Positions 32,218-44,216 of a DNA stretch of 64,000 bases are shown here, piece after piece. Within the stretch, counting starts at the first letter, position 1. Every line of letters starts with the position of its first letter. The translations under genes were made by a program, and so were the position numbers. Below the pieces are notes generated by a model, which saw only the letters and a program-made list of their open reading frames with translations, had not been told where the DNA came from and did no database searches. Source of the stretch: Flaccisagitta enflata (Eukaryota; Chaetognatha; Sagittoidea; Aphragmophora); NCBI GenBank assembly GCA_965153355.1, contig OZ231127.1:29636001-29700000 (forward strand), read 5' to 3'.

Positions 32218-33624
32218 TAGCTATACTTTGCATTTAGGGTACCCTTTGGGCCCCTTTCGCTATGTGAATACCTTAGCAATCGCCAAAATATTTATCAGAG
32301 AAGCTCAACAATATTCTTTTAATAAATTTCAGGTGGTTATTAGAACTAAAATGGAGAAAATTCTCAATTTGTATAAAATTATCCGGTTTTTGGGCAGCAG
32401 CCCCGAAGGGGCCGATGACCTATGCTTCCACACAGGAGAAATTCTCTCCTCCTTCTTCTCCTCCTTCTCCTCCTCCTTCTCCGTCCCACCCCCCCCGCTT
32501 TAAGCCTCCAGACCCAAATCCCAGCCTCGAGGCCCAAATCTCAGCCTTGTTGACCAAATCTCAGCCTTGAGGCCCAAATCCCAGCCTCGAGGCCCAATTC
32601 CCAGCCTCGAGGCCCAAATCCCAGCCTTTAGGCCCAATTCCCAGCCTCTAGGCCCAAATCCCAGCCTTGAGGCTCAAATCCCAACCTCAAGGCTCAAATC
32701 CCAGTCTCGAGGCTCAAATCTCAGCCATGAGGCTCAAATCCCTTCCTCTAAGCTCAAATCCCAGCTTCAAGGCCCCAATTCCAGCCTCCAGGCTCAAATA
32801 AACCAAGCATAGGTCATCGGCCCCTTCGGGGCCGCTGCCCCTCTCACCACCTCACACTCTCATAAACTCACATAGGGGCAATGGGTACCGCTGACCATCT
32901 AACGCTTTTGCGACTATTGACATTCAGGGCCCCCTACAGTATACTTTTGAGCTCCCTACTAGGGACTTTTGGGCCCCTCACTACAAGCATTGAATTAGTT
33001 ATACCTTTTCATCAAATTATATTTCAAATCAAATCGCATACATTTGATCCCAGTCTTTTATCAATGAAAATTTGTAAATTTAAGAGATGTGCAGGATTTT
33101 TGGGGTATTTGGGACCTTATGTTGGGTACCCCCAAGGGCCCTTTATGCCAACTGTATCCCTTTTCTTTTACAAAGTTACTAGATAGGTCAAAAGATGTTG
33201 AGAATAAGTTTGTCAAGTAATTCAAGTAAGATTTGAATGGAAAAATTACCAGATTTTGTTGCAATTCTGCCATTTTAGGACGTTTAGGGTTCCCTTAAGG
33301 GCCCTCTAGGGGCCTCTTAGGGCCCCTCATCCCAGGTTTATAGTTTAAGGAAATCTAGTTCATATCATCTTTTAAATAAAACCAATCCCAGGGGTTTTAC
33401 TCACTTCTACAAGAAGTTATAAGGGAAATAAGCTAAAATGTGTCAAATTGAGAGACTTGAAAACCAAGAAGAAAATGGGGGTAATACCCCTGACAGATAT
33501 AGAGCCCGTGCTACCTGGAATTCCATAAAAATGCACATTTATGGGTTCCTTCAGTCAACCAAAGGGCTAAAGTCGCCATTTCACTTCGAGGATGGAGGGT
33601 ATGAGATTGATAGTGCCACTCTAC
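32218..33624 (+). repeat. Third copy of the palindrome's outer end
   Basis: Same sequence and orientation as 55–905 (GCTATACTTTGCATTTAGGG through GATAGTGCCACTCTA), interrupted by the family 2 element. It is inverted relative to 29,147–30,010, making a second-order inverted repeat. Confidence 0.9.
32393..32919. mobile_element. Minisatellite-bearing small element, family 2
   Basis: It interrupts a sequence that is uninterrupted near 229–230 and in the mirror near 29.8 kb. It has GC-rich palindromes GGCCCCGAAGGGGCC near one end and GGCCCCTTCGGGGCC near the other, about 14 copies of a ~20-bp AGGCCCAAATCCCAGCCTC unit, and a tail ending CGCTTTTGCGACTATT. Confidence 0.8.
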
Positions 33625-33946
33625 CTCAAGGTCCAAATCCTAGCCTGGAGGCCCAGATCCAAGCATAGGCCTAAATCTCAGACTTGAGGTCCAAATCCAA
33701 GCCAAGAGGCCTGGACCCCAACTTGTAGGCCTCAACTCAAGGATGGGATTGGGGCCTTGAGACTGGGATTGGAGGGGGAGGGACGGAGAAAGAAGGATAG
33801 AGAAGGAGAAAATTCTCCACACCTGTCAAAACATAGGTCATCGACCCCTTTGGAGTCACTGCCCTACTTCCCCTCCAACTTCCAGCATAACCTACGTAGG
33901 CAGGGCACGGGTACCGCTGACCATCTAACGCTTTTGCGACTATTAT
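33625..33946. mobile_element. Minisatellite-bearing small element, family 2, shorter copy
   Basis: Same tail (GGGTACCGCTGACCATCTAA, CGACTATT), the same CATAGGTCATCG motif next to a degraded GC palindrome, and four to five 20-bp units. It sits at the end of the third copy of the palindrome terminus. Confidence 0.75.
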
Positions 33947-34139
33947 ATATCATTTGTCTGAATTGGTGGTTACTATGTTTTGACTTTCTCTTATCTTCTT
34001 TTATTTTCTTCTTTTCCTCCTTCTTCCTTTCTTCCTTTCTGTCTCTCTTTCTTTCTTTCCTTCTCCCTAGCTTTCTTGCTTTCTTGCTTTCTTGATTTCT
34101 TGCTTTCATGCTTTCTTGCTTTCTGTCTTTTTTTTCTTG

Positions 34140-34161
34140 TCTGTTTCCTCTTTTCTTCCAT

Positions 34162-34221
<60 letters not shown>

Positions 34222-34300
34222 TTTTTTCTTGCTTTCTTTCTTCCACTCTTTCTTCCTTTCTTTTATTCTTTCTTCCGTCCATTCTTTCTTTCTTTCTTTT

Positions 34301-34366
<66 letters not shown>

Positions 34367-34420
34367 TCATTCTTTCTTTCTTTCTTTCTTTTTTTTTCTT
34401 TCTTTCTTTCTTTTTTTATT
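34140..34420. repeat. (CTTT)n microsatellite, compound
   Basis: Long imperfect CTTT tract, then (ATTC)n at 34,606–34,702. Long frames across it are low-complexity and not genes. Confidence 1.
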
Positions 34421-36099
34421 TTGTTCTTTCTTTCTTCCTATCTTTCTTTTATTCTTTCTTCCGTCCATTCTTTCTTTCCTCCAATCAATTTTTGTTACTT
34501 TCAGTCTCTCTTTTCCATTCCATTTCTTTTTCTTTTTTTTCTTGCCTCAATTTTTGTCTCCATGATTTTTTTTTCATTCATACTTTCAATGTAAGTTTTA
34601 TCCATTCATTCATTTATTCATTTATTCATTCATTCATTCATTCATTCATTCATTCATTCATTCATTCATTCATTCATTCATTCATTCATTCATTCATTCA
34701 TCATTAATGTCTTCTTACTTTTGTTTGTTTTCCTCAAAACATTGTTTCACTCAATTCGGAAAACGTGAACTCATTAAATAGCCAAAGCCAAGAAACTCGC
34801 TGAACTTCGAACGTCTGTATTGACTTGCTCTGTTATTTAGAACTCTTTTTTGGTGTGTTTGATCGCCCGCATGAAGCTCCACCAGTCGTTTATTGGTCCA
34901 CCAGTCCGTCCGCCAGGCTGACTATGACAAAGGTCGTTATCACGTACATCATTCACTAAATGGTTGTAAGTTTTGTAACTTTCAGTTCCTTTCATCTGAG
35001 TGAACGGGCCGTATTTCTTTGTCCAGTTTTTATCATTTTTTTATCGAATTAATTGAAAAACATTGTTAGTAAAATGTCAGGTTTGCAGATATCACCAATC
35101 ACTGTACATACTTTATGAAAAAACATGTTGCTTTGGGGTAATAAGCAGGTCCTGAATCTACTCAGAGCGTAACAAAATCTAATGTTTTTGTTTTCTAAAG
35201 AGCTGTATCATACAATTTACTCCTGGGTTTTATTATGGTAAACCCCTGGATAGAATACGTTCAATTGACTGATATGACTGTAGCACACTATAAAGCTATA
35301 AAGGCCCTAAGAGGAACACAGAATTCACTAAGAAAGAGGATAATGATCATCAGTCCCTTCTTGGCCTTTCCTATGTTGGCAAAAGCAAAAATCCGTCTAT
35401 AACAGATGGTTCCCTGGCATGTGCAATTGCTGGGTTCAACTGACACTGTACTTGACTCGCTACGTATCTAAGTAAGGAATACATGTAAGCGATTTTGAAA
35501 AGCTTTTTTCCTACAACGCACACATTGGTCGAATGTGGATGATGGATTCATACCCAAAGATCTGTTATGAAATCGATTAACCCCCTTAATTTCTCCTATT
35601 CTTTTTTCTCAATTTTCTTTCCGCCCCTCATTAATAGTTTTTACTCCCATCCTTCCTTTCACCAATACTACTCTACTATCCAGTAACCAATTTGGGCCAT
35701 CGATATTGGACAAAAATATCCATTAGTAACTAAACATTATGGAGAACCTTTAGTCTGCGAGGGCTATCGAACTTGAAATTGAATCGAAAGACCCTGAGCG
35801 TTAACCAATTTCTCTCCTGCACCTCTCCCGCAGTTTGAGTAAGGCAAGGGAGATTATTCGCATGACTAGGGTGATTATAAACCTGTTTTTCACGCTGTTT
35901 CTTAGCGTTTTACTTTTCACTTTCCTCCCAATTTCCCTCTCCCCCACTCATCTCCCTCACCTCCCCCTTCTTCCTACTCGCTCGCCTCTCCTTGTTGTTG
36001 CCGAGTGGTGGTTTGGAGGTCGCTTGACATTCGCCCGCGTGAACAGATCAAAAAAGAAGGTAAAATAAAAAACAAGGTTATGAAACGCACTCTGAGTCA

Positions 36100-36105
<6 letters not shown>

Positions 36106-36192
<87 letters not shown>
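36106..36192. repeat. (GA)n microsatellite
   Basis: About 87 bp of pure GA. Confidence 1.
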
Positions 36193-36196
<4 letters not shown>

Positions 36197-37026
36197 TAAT
36201 CAAGAGCAAAGTTTTGTTGATGAATAACCATTGATGGTTTAAATGAACTTTTTTTTTTACTTCAAGGTCAACCACCTTCAGGAAAGCAATAACAAAAATG
36301 CACTAAAGAAATAGGGTTAGATCGAGGACAACGAGGTCACGTTAGGGCTTCGTTGGACCTGTTGTTATCCTTGATCACCAATTTTTTACGCATTGACATG
36401 AAGACGCTTTATATACAAACGTGTTAACTATTGGGTCAAATAGTGAAATTTTATATGAGCTTTTATTCGAGTAAAATGAGTACACAGAGGCATTCATGTC
36501 AGCAGACGACTAAAATCTACAGTTTGATAAAAAAAACCCTAAAGTTATCCACATTATGACAGCATGCAGAACAGTTTTATGCATCAGCGTTCAGTTACAT
36601 GATAAATACTTTTTTTTTTCAAACTGTGACATGAACTGTAGACTAAGTGATGGTTCCCACCAAAGTAACGTTGCATCGTGCCTACCTGTGCAAAAATCCA
36701 ATAGTTAATAGCACCAATGAAAATCTTTGTCAAACCCATAGGGTTACTTTTGCCATGGAGTTACATTTGCCATTAAAAGTATTTTGCCATTAAAACCAAG
36801 GAAATGAGAAAGCAATGAAAAAGCAATGAAAGTAATTGCTTGTTTTGCCATTAAAAGTATAAGCTTAAAGAAGCACATTTTCAATACCATAATGAATCAC
36901 TCATTGTCACTGAATATCGAAAGAGTGGCTCTTGACCCTTGAACATATGAAGAGTTTTCCTGTACACAGTCGCGTGAACACAATCGCACGTATACAATTG
37001 CGTTGTCGTTCCTTGTTCAATTTTAC

Positions 37027-40000
37027 TCATTTGCTCTCAGAAATTGCTGCTGCCTTAATTTCGGAGAGTTCGTTGGACACACGATTGTCTTTTTTGAAAA
37101 GATGTTTCATTGTCGTTCGGGCTTTCGAGCTCAGTGCCATTCCAAGGACTGCCATCCCAGCTGTTATGACTAAAAGCCCTCTCATGTTCCTGCAAGTCAA
37201 AGGAGAGGAATTGACGCTTTTATTCTTTTCTGACCCAATAAAAAAAAAATCATCCAAAATCCACATCGTTGTACTTACCCTACATCCGCCCTGGGCAAAT
37301 TCTCCAATGGTTTATGTACGGGACATTTTTCAGTGTATCTGTCGATGATGTTTTGGATCGTACCATCGCCGAGATACTGAACAATCAGCTTGGAAATGTT
37401 GGTTAGCAATGAGTGATTTTTCCTCATAGCGAACCCCGTGACTCGCGTGGCCACGGGACCGATCATCTCCAACGGAACGTCGCAATGATCAACCATTAAC
37501 GATTGCATTATTGTGCTTTTCGCGTAGACAGCTTTCCGACTGTTCAATTGCTCCCACAGATCCGAGTCATTCTTCCAAAACCAATAGGTTTTCAATTTGT
37601 CCGTAGATGTCATTTTAGAGTGTTTCCATGGTTTTTAGTCGCGGACTAGCGACTCTATAAGAGGCTTTGTCCGTCCGTCCGTCCGTCCGTTGGTCGGTCG
37701 GTCGGTCGGTCGGTTGGTCGGTCGGTCCGTGGTGATCGAGTCGGAAAGTGTGAAAACACACATTTCCGCCCCTGCCCACCCGTCCGCGACTGGTATTGGC
37801 CGTGTATCCGGCCTTGTTCTAAAAAAATCGCAAAGACGTTATATCACTTTGATGGTCAACGGAACTCGATGCCCATAAATAGGTGTATGACTGTATGACT
37901 TGTGACAACATTAATTTATCAAAGAAATATACATAAACAAGTAACCCGAGGGTGCAACGATGCGTCCACATGCGGCTTATCTTGTTAAGAATGATGCAAT
38001 ATTGCATCAACCTTGTGGAATGATGCAATAATCTGAGATATTTACAAGATTCTATGCATTTTCATCATTCACAACTCGATCACCACGGACCAACCAACCG
38101 ACAGACGGACAGACGGACAAAGCCTCTTATAGAGATGCGTGGACGCATCTAAAAACAAAGGATGAGAGTCTTGAGAACTCTCAATGGTGCTTAATCCGGA
38201 CCCCTCACAACTATCGTTTCTCAATATAAAGCATTACTATCAAAACCAAAACCATGGTCTTTTATAATAAGGTAACCTACTCCCCGCAGAACCAAGTGCA
38301 GGATCTCGGAGTAATCTTATTGCACAGTCACCTAGTGCCCCGCTAAGGGACCTGACTCCGACAAGGTCAGGCACTCAGGTCCTGAAACAATTTCTGCGCT
38401 AGTAAAAAGTGATGTTTCATCACAAATATCTTACTTAGAACACTATCTATAGTAAAATAAAACAGCATATTGTCAAAAAAAGCATTAAAAAAAAACATAT
38501 CACCACTAGGCAGTATTGTAAAGAAACCATACCCTTAAAGACAGGAATCGAGTGTCAACCAACTGGGACTGCCGGCCGGTATGTGGTGAGAGGGGTAGCG
38601 GCTCCAAAGGGACCGATGACCCATGCCTGGGCTCATGGAAAGTCATGGGGAATCATTTGGCCTTTGGGGTAAAGATAAATTCTTTTGGGCTTTGGGTTCC
38701 CTGTTTTTAGTTGCGGGCACGCAGTTCTATAAGAGTCTTTGTCCGTCTGTTGGTCCGTCCGTCGGTTCGTTGGGCTGTTGGTCCATCCATCTGTCCGTGG
38801 TGATCGAGTCGAAAAGTGGAAAAAACAAGCGTTTTCGATACTTTTTGTGTGTGCTCATGTGTGTATGGGGTTAGGGGTTGGGGTGTTGATGCCCCTGCCC
38901 ACCCATCCGCAACAAAGTGATGACCCCGCGTCACTTAATGTGAAGCGTGTTATCCGCATCAGCGCCCAAGAAGTACCTGGCAAATCTGGAGTCTTTAATA
39001 TAAAGAGAAACATCATTCCGTTGCAGATCAGCAATTCGTTGATATTTTTCATACACGTAATACGTCGTAAGATGAACAACTAGATTTGCAGTGTACCTGG
39101 TGTGGAATACCAACTATGCGATGTTTACAATACGCACACAATCCTTCAGGAGACCCACTGGTTGTTATGTCAGTTGGTTGGTCTATTCGTCCATTGTTGT
39201 ATTTTAGGATGAGTTGGTTGCTTGCATAGTAAAGGGGTATTCGCAGTGGGTATATTATCTTGAGATTATCTAGATATTTCCTATGTAATATCTCGATAAT
39301 TTTCCCAATGTGAAAACCCATTAATTCTGCTAATTTGGCCATTTGTATCAGTACTACTACTGCTTCTACGTATTGATAATTTGAATGAAACCATAGTGCG
39401 GTGTTCGAAGATTTAAGAAATACCTGTTTATTTATACGAATATGGCCGTGGGGAAAAAGCCAAAAGCGCCCACTCTTAAGTCTTAATCTTTTCATTTTTT
39501 TCTTCAGTCAAGTTTCCATTTTCTGTTATCTGAATTTTACCCTAAAGAATCTAAGACTGGAAAAAAATGATAATAAAGCTTGGTGCCAAATGAAAGAGAA
39601 ATATTAAACTTGCCTGGGCATAATTCGGAAATCGCCGGGCTATTCACTTTCAGATATCAGTTTTTAGCCGAATTATATTCAAATAAAACATTAGGCGATT
39701 TAAAACTTTTTAGTCGCTTGCTACTCATTAAGAGATCCTACCAAGGAAGGTAGGAATGTCTGTCACGCAAAAATCTAACGGACCCGCCACCAAAAGAATT
39801 CCCCCTATAACAAACGCAGATTTATAGTCCCTTCAAGTTAATTTCTTTTATTTTCTTTGTTGGCAATGACAGAAGCCCGTCTATTCCTGAAAAAAAATTG
39901 TTGGTCCCCTGAAATCCATTAGAGCGGGGTTCAACTGTAGTCATTTTTGAGCATCACAGCCAGGGTCCATCAAATTTTTTAACTGCCTACAAGCAGAATT

Positions 40001-43000
40001 TTAAAATAGCTTCCTGCATACAACAAAAGGTGTAATTCTTAAGAATTTTTGATAGATTTTAAGTAAAGAGATATTAACTTGTTTGTTATAACATTTGCAG
40101 TAGCGCATATGGGAAAACTATGTAAAGACAATCCATTAGAGCGGGGTTCAACTGTAGTCATTTTTGAGCATCACAGCCAGGGTCCATCAAATTTTTTAAC
40201 TGCCTACAAGCAGAATTTTAAAATAGCTTCCTGCATACAACAAAAGGTGTAATTCTTAAGAATTTTTGATAGATTTTAAGTAAAGAGATATTAACTTGTT
40301 TGTTATAACATTTTCAGTAGCGCATATGGGAAAACTATGTAAAGACAATCTTGTTGGTTGGGCAGGAGCTGTATTGCAAAAACCGCTTGCAATTCAAAAA
40401 TGTTAAGGACCGACCGACCAACCAACACGGCAAGTTGTAGAGTCGCGTGTCCATGACTAAATATCATTTTTGTGTTTTTTTCTTTGAATATTTTTCATAT
40501 GTTTCTATTCCTTGCCTACAAAAACTGTTAGCTTCTTACAAGCAATGTTTGTGTTCTCGGGCACTTTGTCGTACCTTGATCACTGCCCCTGCCCTGCTAC
40601 AATACAGCCCCCACCTCTCATATAATGCACCTGCCCATCCGCCTAGTTGCCCCTGCCCAACCCCATGACTGCTCCTGGCCACCCGCAAGCGACTACTAAT
40701 TGGCCGTGTACCAGAGGCGACACAAACTATTGATTCTAAAAATCGACTAGGTCGAACGACTCATGGTGGAACCCCTCCAAAAAATCAACCTAAAATCGAC
40801 CCTAGGGCTAGGTTGATCATTTTTCCAGTTAGCCCTTTTACCAAGTAGAAATATCATTTAGTCACAGAAAAATGTTTTAGATGCCACTTTCAAGATGAGT
40901 TATCCACTTTGAAGTCATGTAATAAAATAAAAACAGAAAAAAAAAAGAGCCAATAAGCACAAACTAATCAGGAGAGACAACAGCGTTTTTCATTTTTTCT
41001 TGCAAGATTTTTTATCACTTCACCAATAAGCCAGAAAATATTTTTCACTCTGTGTCTTTTTTTACAAAATGGGGGAAATTTTGGAGGAGAAGAGATTGCA
41101 ACTTCTTCTACATATCTAGCAGCAAAAAGTTGCTCTTTATGCACCACAATCTGAGGCGGGTGTAAACAAGCTTTTAAAGTTGAATTCTGTTTTTGAGTGT
41201 GTCTGTCCCACTCCGCCATCCAATTGCCTAGGTTCGATTAATCGACCAGTCAATAGGTTTGTGACACCTCTGCCGTGTACCCGGCCTTGTTTTAGATCAT
41301 GCGCCATAGAGATAGCACTTATTTATTCCAGAGTTACTACTCGACTCAAAAAAAAAAAAGCCTTACCCTATTTTGAGTTGAAGAATAAGAAAAACAAATG
41401 ATTTGAACATTTTTTTGTTTAAGTGATTTAAAAGATTTTTAAATTTTCTTTCATTCTAAACCAATCCCAAATCTGTATCTCAAACGGTTTGGGAGCTAGA
41501 GCTTGCCAAAGATATCTTCTAATTTGTAAGTATGCTCTTTTTTCAATGGGATTGCAAACTGAAAATGGCAATGTTTTTACTCATTCTTATGCAATTTCTA
41601 AACGAATAAAGCTAGAATTTCTAGATTGGAGCCAAATGAAAGATCTTTACAAGAGCTTTCTAATGGTCTAAGATTTCAATTAGTTATTTTGAAATTCAGT
41701 ATAACAATTTGCCATTTAAAAGAGTGTCTTTTTCTATGAGTCGAGTAGTAGAAACAAGTAAGTGTAAAATCGGTGTATTACACTTTTTTTTTATAAGAGA
41801 CATGAGGCTGAGATTTGCCAAAATTCTAAGAAAAAAATCAGAGAATGCCCAGGCTGAGATTCAGTTTTGGAATTTTTTAAGGAATACATTTTCTGAAATA
41901 GTGTTAAAATAAATGGGTTTTTTCCAATCTTTTAGTGAAATTGGTAGTTTTTTATTAAAAAAACTTATTCTTTTATGATTTTGCCTGTCAAATTAGGCAA
42001 GTAATTCAATATTCTGTAGTAATGAACCAGTTTTTTACTAAAGAATTTATCTATACACTTTTTTCCTTTTTTTACACATTGAAAAAATCAAGAACAATTT
42101 AAGAAACATTGAGCCTTAAAACAACAAAAAATTTAAGAGAACCCAGGCTGAGTTCAAAAAAGGTTGTCTCCTATATAAAAAAAAGTGTAGGGTGTGGACA
42201 TACTTTTAGTTGGCCCAGCGAATCACGAATCTTGTCACTTATACATCAATTTTATCGATTCGATAAAGCTTTCCAACTTTCTCATAAGAAAATGGAAATC
42301 AGGTTAGAAATTAGTTCAATAATTCAATAAGCCAGAGACCAATTGCGACTTTGGATAAAGCATGTTTATCGATGAATCATGGTAGCATACGTTGAAATGG
42401 TGACGATGGTGAAAATGCTCCATGAGCCGATTATCATTTTTTGGCTAAAAGCTTCATTGTTTTCCGTTGATCCCAATTGAATGAATATTGACATAATGTT
42501 CCAAAAACTTCTTTGAAAATTGCTCCAATTCATGATTGAAAAAGTGAGGAAGTAGGCAAATGTATAGAGAAGCATCAACGCCATAATGACAAGCCACATT
42601 CGATAACCAAAGGGAGACAAAAACTAAAAGAAAACAAGGCCAACACCTATAAGTCGCGTGCGGGTCATAAATAACTTAAGATGCCGTAAATCGACTTTAA
42701 ATGACTCAAGATGACTTGAAATAACTTAGGATAACTTTAAATAAACATAGATAGACATAAAATTGACGCAAAATGACTTAAAAATGATTGAATTGACCTA
42801 ATTGACTTGAATGACTAAGAATAACTTTATACGACCTAATATGAGTTAAAATGACTTGGAATGACTAAGAATGACTTAGGATAACGGATGGACAGATGCA
42901 GGGACGTAGGACAAGGGCATGCCGGGCATGCCATGGCATGCCCTGTTGTCGGGACACTAAAGTTGTCGGGACACCAATCTCTTCAAGAAAAAAAAGAGAA

Positions 43001-43143
43001 AGAGGGAAGAGGGAAGAAGAAGGAAGAAAAAAAAAAGAAAAGGGAAAAAAGAAAGAAAAGGAAAAAAAAATAAAAAAAAAAGGAAAAGAAAAAAAAAGGG
43101 GAAAAAAGCAAAGAGATAGAGAGAAAAAGTTAGAAAGAGAGGC

Positions 43144-43178
<35 letters not shown>

Positions 43179-44122
43179 GGTAGAGGAATCAAAGTTAAAA
43201 AGTAGAAAGAAAAAATTACGTCTAAATAGATTGGAAGTGAAAAGAGAAAGAAAGAAAAAAGAAAAAAAAAACAGGGAACTACAGACACGCTGGCACTGAC
43301 AGATAAATAGACAAGTGATTACGTTTTAATGGTGGCAAGCTAACAGATCTATACAAAGGCCAAGTAAAATGGAAAACTCCTTATCAGGCAACCATTTAGT
43401 CACGAAAACTTTGCTTAAGTTGAAATCATTTCCACTGAAGCACGACATCGTGCTTCAGTGGAATGAAGAATGACTAGTGCTTCTTACAATTCGTGCTTCA
43501 GTGGAATTGGTATTGTAGTAAAGATAATCAAAGTAATCTTCATTTACTTTCATCTGAAGAAATCATCTCCTTTCTTTTTTTCCTCTTACTTCTTATCTTC
43601 TCCTTAGCAGACTCACTAAATAAAGAGAATGTTGTATCAAAAACAAAATATTTCTTACATCTACTAAGTTTTTACAAAAAATCAATGTTTGGAAAACTCA
43701 TTTTTATAAAGAATTAATGTGGGGAAAACTCATTTTCTTTCATGAAACATAAATTCATGTGATAGGAAAAAACTTTTGTCATAAAAAAAACTTGGAAAAA
43801 GAATTAAAAGATATTTTTTAAAGATAACAATTTATCACAACAAGAAAAACCTATCTTTATTCAAATAAAAGAAATTCAAAAAATTCTAATTGCATGACCA
43901 ATCAAAGAAAAACTGGATTGACTTTTTGTTTCATTGCAATTTGAAAAGAGGTCAAGAGTCAAGCAGAAGCACGAATTCCAATTCCACTGAAGCACGAAGT
44001 CTTGCTTCAGTGGAATGGGGCCATACTGGCCTCATTTCCAGCTCAAAGTTTGTGATTCAGTGACTAGTTCCTTCTTATTACCTACTTGTCTACCTTAAAC
44101 TCGTTGAGATCAATACATTTTT

Positions 44123-44216
<94 letters not shown>

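Larger units (their letters stand above)
33950..36920. other. No supported gene; CTTT-rich and unique intergenic sequence
   Basis: 33,990–34,560 is degenerate TTTC, 34,606–34,702 is (ATTC)n, and 36,106–36,192 is (GA)n. The rest is AT-rich sequence in which I see nothing. An open frame at 35,835–36,068 ends at a donor-like gtaaaa but matches no family I know. Confidence 0.6.

Noticed and set aside
32505-32812. CRISPR-like array of 20-bp repeats
   Set aside because: Units are directly adjacent with no unique spacers; it is a minisatellite in a eukaryotic element.
35835-36068. 77-residue frame ending at a donor-like site
   Set aside because: No acceptor that fits, no family resemblance, Pro/Leu-rich low complexity.
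39097-39495. 148-residue minus-strand frame upstream of IR1 S2a
   Set aside because: Overlaps the real exon in another frame and resembles no protein; probably chance.
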